Part shown: positions 56,702 through 64,000 of the stretch, piece by piece
Layout of the letters: each line of letters begins with the position of its first letter
How positions within the stretch are numbered: the first letter of the stretch is position 1
Assembly: GCF_041146795.1 (NCBI RefSeq)
Contig: NC_135182.1
Span: 1,333,501-1,397,500, forward strand
Source of the DNA: Maylandia zebra
Lineage: Eukaryota > Chordata > Actinopteri > Cichliformes > Cichlidae
Reading direction: 5' to 3'
Length of the DNA stretch: 64,000 nucleotides
Program-made: the position numbers and the translations under genes
Notes under the pieces: generated by a model
Seen by the model: the letters and a program-made list of their open reading frames with translations, nothing else
What the model was told of the DNA's origin: nothing
The model's database searches: none

Positions 56702-58444
56702 TTAATTACTGCTTTGCTTTGTCATTTATAAAGTTGTTAATCACAACACAAAAACTTCAACCCACAGCCACAGCTTAACATCCTGTCCTATTTCTGAATG
56801 TCTGTCACTGTGAATGTGGCTGGCCACTGTCTTGTCTGATATCTCCTACTAAGACGGATTGAACAGGTGCCTGAAAAACTTTCTTGGGCCAATTTATTCT
56901 CCCAGACATCTGCTCATTGGTGCCGCAGTGCCAGCTTCTCCGAAGACTTCCAAGCACATGAACAGAACAGCTTGAATGTAGCCTGACAGCATTCACAGAT
57001 CCAGGTCAGGAAGGACACAGGAAAGGAGAGTTGCACTCAATTTATGGGTAAATTAACCCATTAAAAGCTGTAGGTAAATATAAAGCTATAGGCTTCTAAT
57101 ATATGTTTAATGATTGATAACACACACATATATATTCTTCTTGCTTTAGCAGCACATTGTGGTGATGAACAGTGATTGTTCACAGATAAACACTATATTG
57201 TCACAAATATTACATCACATTCATCAAACCGACGCTTTTATTAGTTTTTGCCACGATAAAAAAAAAAACAGTTATTTATTTCATGTAATTCAATTTGTTC
57301 TTGCCTTTGTCAATTAGCTAATCAGCTCTGAAAGGTTTTGTGCTTATTTGCCTCTGGCTGGTCATGTGGAACGTGAGTCTGTAAGACTTAGAGCATGCAC
57401 AAATCATCCTTATGTCGGATACTGGAAAATCGTTTTGCATGACCAGCGTGTAGTGTTAGCTCAGGAGACTCCTCTAATGAAGTTACAATATGTAGACGTA
57501 TGAGTTGGGTGTTGTAGGAGGCTAGCAGCAATCCCCTCGGTGTACAGACACTCTGATAAATATTGATGGTGGAAAGCAAGTCTGTTGACATAGCAAGTGG
57601 CTGTGACACAGTTGCAGCTGGCAGTGAGCTGGGGAGGGCCGTACTCTTGGCACTTGTAATTCTCGCTGAATGCTGGGAGTGCTGAACTGTGCAACAAAAC
57701 CTTCGATTAGATCACAGTAATACATCATAAAATCCATCTCTCTATGTCGCTGCGATATAGACGCAGTTTTATACATTCAGTGCACCACGTGTGGTCTGCC
57801 TTTTGATATTTATTCTGCCTTTCCATGTATAAAGGAAATGCAAACACCAATGTTAGGTAGAGGACTTGTCATACTGACTATTCACGCCACATTTTAACCA
57901 TCCGTTCAAAAAGTACCTTATCTGTCTGACATGCGAGGCAAATTTAGAATCCAGTGACAATTTTTCCTGCAGTTCAAAGGCTGTGGGCGGAGTTTGGAGC
58001 ACCAAACAAAAGAAAACACTTTGGGAAAACTTCCCACCACCCAGTTTCCACATCAACACCATGCTGCCCAAATCAACTAGGAAACAGGGAATGATTGTCC
58101 ATGTGTGAGAAGTTGTTTCATGTTTTCCTGTTGCAAATACATTCAGTTTGATATCTTTTTTTTTGTATACTTACTGGGTTTTGCAGTAGTAGTCCAAACA
58201 ACCTCTTGCCATCTATCTCTTCCACTTTTCCTGGGGAGAGACTGAAGTATTCCCAAGCCAACCAACACATGCCGTGGGTCTACCCTGGGTCCTCCTCCCG
58301 CCATGCCAAGAATACCTCAACTGGGAAGCACCCAGGAGGATGCTAGCCAGCTGATCAACCACCACAAGTGCCTCGTTTTGATGTAAAGGAGAAACCTCCA
58401 CCTCTCACAGTAAGCTCTCCCTTTATGTAACTTCCAACCCACAA
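56702..58444. other. Unassigned non-coding stretch
   Basis: No exon or element end recognised. Confidence 0.35.
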
Positions 58445-58463
58445 GCAATAACCGTGAACAGGC

Positions 58464-58545
58464 TAGAACTGAATAGAATTGAATAGAACTGAATAGAATT
58501 GAATAGAACTGAATAGAATAGAATAGAATAGAATAGAATAGAATT
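58464..58545. repeat. (GAATA)n repeat, tail of a minus-strand LINE
   Basis: Pentamer array with interspersed GAACT units. In the minus-strand reading it follows GGGACAATAAAGGAT, so it is the LINE 3' tail. Confidence 0.9.
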
Positions 58546-59488
58546 ATCCTTTATTGTCCCTCACTGGGGACATTCAGGTGTTCCAGCAGTGACGGGCAGA
58601 TGGAGCATGCAGATTCACCCAAAAGTAAAGACTAGAAAATTAAAAACAATAAAATAAGAGATTGTGCAGGGGACAATTACAGCGCAAGAAAAAAAGTACA
58701 TTTATTAAAAAGCACAAACTCAGATTCAAGAAATGTGCAGCTGAGTAGGATCATTTTTAAAAACACAAACAGAACGTGCTGAATATTTGTGCTTAAAAAC
58801 AACAACGACTATTTACAGAAAATGGAAAAACTGTACAAATGTAAACAGCTTCATGTGTTTGGGAGCAGCGATGGTGATGAAGTCTGCCATAATGCTCCTT
58901 TGTGCACCGAGGATGCAGCAGTGTGTCGCTGAAGGAGCTTCATGTGTGGGCTGGGAGACATCGTCCATGACTGATGCTATGTTTGTTCTTCTGTCTCCTT
59001 CCACCTGCACTTGGCTTGAGGGGGCATCCTAGAGCAGAGCTGGCCTTCCTGATGAGCTTATCCAGCCGCTTCCTCTCAGCTGTAGATAAGCTGCTGTTCC
59101 AACAGTCAACACCACAGCAGATGGCTGATGCCACCACAGAGTCCAAAGAGGTCTTCAGGAGCAAACCCTGCACTCCAAAAGATCTCAGTCAAGGTGCAGA
59201 GATTTTGGGGACCAACTTCTCGAAGGTCTCCATCACATGTAAGGTAAGTGCGACCGGCCTGTAGCTGCTGAGGTCCTTCAGATGTGTGGTCTTCAGTACT
59301 GGTACCGCACAGGAGGCCTTCCACAGCTGTGGTACTTTCCCCAGCTTCAGGCTCATGTTGAACATGTATGCCACGCTGCTACACAGTTGGTCTGCGAGCA
59401 CCTCGGGACCCTGGAGCTGATGCCATCTGGACCTGCAGTTTTTCGCACCTTGATCTTTGAAGCTGTAAAAGAAGAAGGAAAATCTCAA
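58546..59488 (-). pseudogene. Internally deleted LINE (CR1/L2/Rex1 group)
   Basis: The minus strand first reads VPQLWKASCAVPVLKTTHLK, DLSSYRPVALTLHVMETFEK (59350-59215). It then jumps, at about 59190, to LLLKTSLDSVVASAICCGVD and LSTAERKRLDKLIRKASSAL (59170-58980). All boxes between the N-terminal motifs and the C-terminal domain are missing, including the catalytic Asp pair and more than 250 codons. The tail is the pentamer array at 58464-58545. Confidence 0.85.
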
Positions 59489-60298
59489 AATGAAGTTTAA
59501 GTGGACAACCAGTGTAGAGTCATTAAAACTAATTTAATATCTTCATTTTTCTCCGTTGTTGTCAGAAGTCTTATTTTGCATTTTGAAAAATTTGAAGTTT
59601 GTTAATTGATTTCTGATAAATACCTGTTGGCTTGAGACCGAGGACCAATGCAATAGATGATAGATGATCTAAATTGTGTCTGAATGCTAAATCTCTTTCA
59701 TGGCTCTAGCACATAGAGTAACAGTTTCCTATTCATGTGCTTGAAATTTAGCAACAGACACATGCAGAGAATTTTAAGATACAGTAGCCAAATCGTGGAT
59801 CTCATGTATTTTTTTCTCCCACTAGTTTTGCACTGGTACAAACATTTTTCCTACTTCTCTCTGATTTTTCATCTCTAACAGTGTTTTTGCAAAACCCTAA
59901 AATCAAATCAAAGGTCATTTACACTGTGAATAAATCCCTAAAACATTAGGGAGGAAATCCCTCACTTCACTGTGAGTGAGCACTTGGCAACATTGGGAAG
60001 GAAAAACTCCCCTTTAACAGGACGAAACCTCCAGCATCTCTCTGATAAAACCACTGGGTGAAGATTACAGACGATGAGTTCTGCAGAAGGAAAAACACTA
60101 AATTAAAAAAGTATCTGTTTCAGCTAAAATGAGACATTTGTACAACGATCGCTGCATCTTACTGTGTTCACATATTCCACATACAGCAGACTCGTCCACA
60201 TGACCAACACGTACTGTCAGACTCTGGTTTAATGACACTGACGTTGGGCAAATACTGAATTTACAGGTTGATTTTGCAGCAGAAAAATTCAAACCTGC
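59489..60298 (-). other. Mostly unassigned; L2-type 3' UTR fragment at about 59960-60040
   Basis: The plus strand reads TGAGTGAGCACTTGGCAACA and GGGAAGGAAAAACTCCCCTT, which is the reverse of the L2 3' untranslated region wording seen at 53070-53100. The rest shows nothing. Confidence 0.5.
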
Positions 60299-60443
60299 AG
60301 CTCTGCTGTCACTTCCAGCATAAATGAAGACAGGAAACTAAACAGCAGTGACGTTTGTAGGGTTACTGAAGTTGGGCTAGCTGGTATATAATGATGTGCT
60401 ACGTGATTGCTAGCGACACAGCTATGTTAGCATAAACACAGTG
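60299..60443. repeat. Conserved segment shared, inverted, with 19755-19905
   Basis: Contains AACAGCAGTGACGTTTGTAG, GGCTAGCTGGTATATAATG and GCTAGCGACACAGCTATGTT, the reverse complement of the segment in the composite element. Confidence 0.8.
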
Positions 60444-61969
60444 AAGCTGGAGGATGAACACCAACTTTTTTCCACTGGATAAAAGTTAACGTGAGGGTTC
60501 CCGATGGTTAGAGACAAATGCAATCGCATGGCAGGATGCTGTAAACAGACCAAACTCCAGTCAGGAGAACAACTGAGATAATCCATCCACAATACCAGGT
60601 TAGTCATTCATATACTGCTGCATGGGCTGTAGTTACATCGGAGGGGTTTAAAAACTGAGCTGTAAAATGAACAGAGTTAATAAAATCTCAGAGAGGCCGA
60701 CAGTGATCACTGACTGTTTTTAGGGGCTTGTTCAGATTAAATAGAACAAGATACAAAACATTAAAACATGTTAAAAACACAACAGCCTTATTAAAGCCTG
60801 TTCACACGTCATCACTTGAAGACCGGATGTCCCACCTGCTGTGACTGTTTTCTTGCAGCACAGCTGTTGTTATTATCACTTGTCACATCCTGTTTATGAC
60901 AGTTAAATAAATAACATTCATATAAGAAATCAAATTGTCTTGTGTAAGCTGTATGTGGTGTGAAATATGCCTATACTACTGTACTTTAACGTCGGTGATA
61001 AGGGTGGTACTTCGAGAGCCATTTATTTTATGGGGTGGTCCTCATTGTGAAAAGAGCCACTGTCTCAGCCCAACCCAGCAGTGGCTGTGAACAGGCTTCC
61101 ACTGTACTGTACCATGTTTGATGCTGTGCTCTCCCACTTCCTGATATCTGAGTCTTCAGATAACAAAAATGACTGTCCTGTAATTATTTATCAGCACTTT
61201 ACAATGTGAATTAACAAGATCGCATTAACACCAAACCATCTGCAGATTAAAACAAGTCGGTGTTATACTTTACACACTTGTACAAGTTTTAATCTATTCC
61301 ATTGGGTTAGGTTGGAAATTATCGCTCATTTTCTTCTTCTCTGCTCTCTTTTTTCCACCTTTATCCTCGGTCCCATCAACTCATCACCACATGGAAAACA
61401 AAGTTGCTGAGCATTGTAATGTATTTTATTATATATCATATATATTCATAAATATTGCTGGAACACTGCTGTGGATCTTTCTGGCAAACAGGAACACCTC
61501 ACACAGGTTTGCTGCCACCGAGCATGTGCTCATTACAGGACAGTGGTGTTATTAACACGTTTACTCATAAGACAACAGTAATACCTGCTTTCCTGCAGGG
61601 CAGTGAAGTTCCTTGTGTGACCAAGCTCAGCAACAGCAGCCTTGCAGCCTCTTCCACTCCAGGGAGCGCCTTGTTTATAAAAGGCCGGCCTACCTCTGCC
61701 TTTGCTGTTGTTACAGTGGGATTAGATTTTTTATTTTTCAGAGAGCTCTGTTGCTGCCATCAGGCTTTATGTTTCATCACAAAGAGACATCAAAGGCGGA
61801 GGAGGAATTCCAGCCGTCCTTTCTTTGTGCCTACTGGAAAAACCCAGATCTGGGTCTTGGGTTAAAGGGTGTTCTCAGCATCTCCTTTCTCCATGAGGAG
61901 GGAGGGGCTACGGGCGCTGTCACTGTGTGCAGTCAGCCCATTCTCACTCCCGAGGCGTAACATGTCGAC
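60444..61969. other. Unassigned stretch
   Basis: A TATAAAAG word at 61676-61683 and a 136-codon frame at 61455-61865 were considered, but no domain, exon boundary or codon pattern supports a gene. Confidence 0.35.
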
Positions 61970-62340
61970 GTTTTGTCACGTCCCGCGGCGTTCCTGAGGA
62001 ACGCGAAAGGAGACCTTCAGCGTTCTTATGGTACGCGGTGGGTTACGGCTGGAATCCAGTGCAATGACGCTCCCGCAGTAATAGACGTTCCAGCCCTAAA
62101 CCTAACCTTATCTCTAGCCCTGACCATAACCTTATTCCTGATCTTAACCAGGACTATAATGATGTCAAATAGCGTGTTTCTAAGCGATTTGAAGAAAAAG
62201 AGCGAACATGTGTAGATGGAGTCCAGACGGTTCTCATATTTCCTCTTTTTTCTGAGGTCAGAATTTAGGAACGTGGTGGGTAGCCGAAAACGTAATATGT
62301 TGACGATTTGTCACCTAGCGTAAAATGTTACGAACGTGTT
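61970..62340. repeat. Unidentified CpG-containing repeat-like block
   Basis: GGCGTAACATGTCGACGTTT near 61961 returns as AAAACGTAATATGTTGACGA at 62288, a direct, diverged pair. CCCTAAACCTAACC lies between them. It could be the two ends of an old element. Confidence 0.35.
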
Positions 62341-62880
62341 GGTGCAGTACAACACCGAGGCTATGAATACTACATTTTACTTTTTAATTGTGACATTAAG
62401 TTTGGGGTCCCCACAGCAGGCGAATCTACATATTTGATGTGGCGGAGGTCAAGAGTTTTTTTAAGTTGCTTCTCCGTCCTCCCAGTTTGACAGAGAGCTT
62501 TCACATGTTAGACAAATGTGTTAACTGCTACACCATGGAGCCACCATGAAAGTCCAACAAGTATTTAAAGAGTCAGTAAAGATGGTCCAGGTCACCGGAG
62601 CCAAAGCTGAAGGCTCTTCTTTAGGTTCTTCTAGAGCAGGGGTGTCAAACTCAAACACACAGTGGGCCAAAATTCAAAACTGGAACAAGGTCGCGGGCTA
62701 ACCTTAATATTTATTGAAGAAAAATCTTCCTCCAGATATGAGAATGAATCTTTTCTTATGGACTCAAACACGTTTTGCTGAAAAACGGAATATGGAACAA
62801 GCAAAGTGTTTTGTATTGTTGATTGTCATTTATGCTTAGAAATATTTAACCATTTATGCTTAGAGGTGTATAATCAATTG

Positions 62881-63115
62881 TGTAGTGATAGGATGTGTGA
62901 TCTTTAGCAGGCTGCAAAGGCTTGGTGTGTATTCCACACTGGAATGCACACCTACATCCTGGGAGCATGAGAAGAGGTCGTACCTTGTCTTATTGTTTTA
63001 CGGTAGGATTAACGTAGCTACGTCTGTTCTAGTCTAAGTGCCTTTTGTTTAGATGAACTGGTGGATTTTCCAGACCAGCAGGTTAAGGAAGTCGTTTATG
63101 GGGTCACACTCTGAC

Positions 63116-63156
<41 letters not shown>

Positions 63157-63424
63157 GGGCAAGGTACTCTTTGTGTGTATGTAGACATCATATGTTAATG
63201 AACCTATGCATATTCATGTAACCACAATAAAAGGAGTGCTATGGGGAACCTGGCTGAGAGTCTGACGGAGGTCAAGTGGTGGAACGACGCTTGACTCCAG
63301 GCAGGTCTCCCTCATGCATGAGTAACATGAAGAACTTTGCCTACTTGGTGTTTAATACTTTTGCTGTGTAATTATATTGTCTTCAACGTTCCAGCGAATA
63401 GGTTCAAGCTACAAACCTATCACA
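62881..63424 (+). mobile_element. LTR-like insertion inside a hAT
   Basis: Starts TGTAGTGATAGG and ends CCTATCACA, near-inverted ends of TG...CA type. AATAAAAGGAG at 63225 could serve as a TATA-like box or polyadenylation signal. No 4-6 bp TSD is visible (ATTG and AAGC), so the call as a solo LTR is tentative. Confidence 0.4.
63118..63154. repeat. (CA)n microsatellite
   Basis: About 18 CA units. Confidence 0.97.
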
Positions 63425-63574
63425 AAGCTTAATACTAAACAATATATATATTAGCTGTATAACACCAGTAGGCCAGCTCTAATAGTCATTTGGCATGGCT
63501 TTGCGGGCCAAAAGTAATTGGGCTGCGGGCCAAATTTGGCCCGCGGGCCAGAGTTTGACACCTATGTTCTAGAC

Positions 63575-64000
63575 GTTTCAGTTCTCCTCCAACAGCTGAT
63601 GGGGACTCTAGTATGGCTGTCACATTGGAGGTGGTCTTGTTGTTAAAACACTGTGTCAGCGTCTTTGCATTCCTTGTTAGCCCACCCTGCAACCGTGTAG
63701 ACGATTAGTGGGAATCTCCTTGGGAAGAGATCTCAGTAATGGTGTTTCCAGGTGGTCATAGATGCCTTCCTTTAACCTCTCAAGCCATCCAAAAGGTGAA
63801 CATTTGTTTTCTCAGAAGGCTGACTCTTCTCTGGAAGTTTAAAGGCTGAGTGTCCTGAGCTGAGTGTGCCATGTTGTGTCTTTGGGGTGTTTGTTTTATA
63901 GCCCTCTGCAGCTCACCAGCAGACTCTGCAGCTCTTGTTTGGCTGTTTTGTCGCAGTTTTTGTGTGAGCATGAGGATTGCCTGTGTGACAGCAGTGTTGT
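63575..64000. other. Unassigned window end
   Basis: Short minus-strand frames here could be LINE debris (ESPSAVGGELKR, LLRKQMFTFWM), but nothing is firm. Confidence 0.35.

Larger units (their letters stand above)
62637..63566. mobile_element. Non-autonomous hAT, TIR CAGGGGTGTCAAACTC
   Basis: The left end CAGGGGTGTCAAACTCAAAC and reverse-complemented right end CATAGGTGTCAAACTCTGGC pair as TIRs, with GCGGGCC words inside. The 8-bp flanks TTCTAGAG and TTCTAGAC match at 7 of 8 positions. An LTR-like block and a CA microsatellite lie within. Confidence 0.85.

Noticed and set aside
61455..61960. Two overlapping frames of 136 and 115 codons near a TATAAAAG word
   Set aside because: No domain, splice context or codon bias; overlapping frames of similar length suggest chance.
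62095..62130. CCTAAACCTAACC-like tract as interstitial telomere repeat
   Set aside because: Only a few imperfect units and not TTAGGG in tandem; more likely part of an old element.
1..64000. CRISPR arrays, bacterial operons or ribosome binding sites
   Set aside because: Repeats lack regular spacers, and gene structure, introns and element families are animal.

Overview
This window looks like repeat-dense nuclear DNA of a ray-finned fish, probably a percomorph and possibly a cichlid. That is inferred from content: LINEs of the CR1/L2/Rex1 group and a Dong/R4 LINE, many hAT, piggyBac and IS630/Tc1-like DNA transposons with intact target-site duplications (TSDs), a tRNA-derived SINE, long CA/GT microsatellites, and spliced genes with GT-AG introns. 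Nothing suggests a bacterial genome. I see one probable host gene. Everything else I can name is mobile DNA or simple repeat.

Layout. 0.2-1.7 kb is an ATCC-type tetranucleotide array with a 542-bp higher-order duplication. 4.3-5.9 kb is a 5'-truncated LINE on the minus strand. 6.5-7.8 kb is a hAT-type element with a perfect 8-bp TSD. 10.5-12.0 kb is a decayed Charlie-like hAT. 15.5-16.1 kb is a probable solo LTR. 16.8-32.35 kb is a large composite: inverted arms (17223-17615 and 30990-32350) bracket a Merlin/IS1595-type DDE transposase gene on the minus strand and a CCDC106-like gene on the plus strand, each pointing outward towards its own arm. Inside this composite sits a nest: a small hAT (20534-28402) holds an autonomous hAT with an intact three-exon transposase (20732-28057), which holds a full-length LINE with an uninterrupted 973-residue ORF (24291-27805). 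Another hAT (29252-30511) splits the third exon of the CCDC106-like gene, and a TA-flanked element (31339-32310) splits the right arm.

32.35-34.3 kb is a pile of hAT fragments. 35.9-43.45 kb on the minus strand is a six-exon gene that I do not recognise. Its last coding exon is split by a LINE, and that LINE is split inside its reverse transcriptase by an IS630/Tc1-like element with its own three-exon transposase. The intron before that exon holds a piggyBac-like element split by a hAT. 47.2-48.7 kb is a hAT with a piggyBac-like element and a LINE tail inside. 48.8-49.8 kb is a Dong/R4 LINE fragment flanked by inverted copies of its own coding sequence. 50.6-51.7 kb is a hAT-like element, 52.3 kb the head of a SINE, 54.8-56.0 kb a fold-back element with arms of about 250 bp, 56.0-56.7 kb and 58.5-59.5 kb further LINE fragments, and 62.6-63.6 kb a hAT carrying an LTR-like insert.

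The most interesting point is the possible two-gene transposon: a Merlin-type transposase and a CCDC106-domain gene between the same inverted arms. Second is the unknown six-exon gene whose coding exon rejoins in frame once the LINE and its nested passenger are removed.
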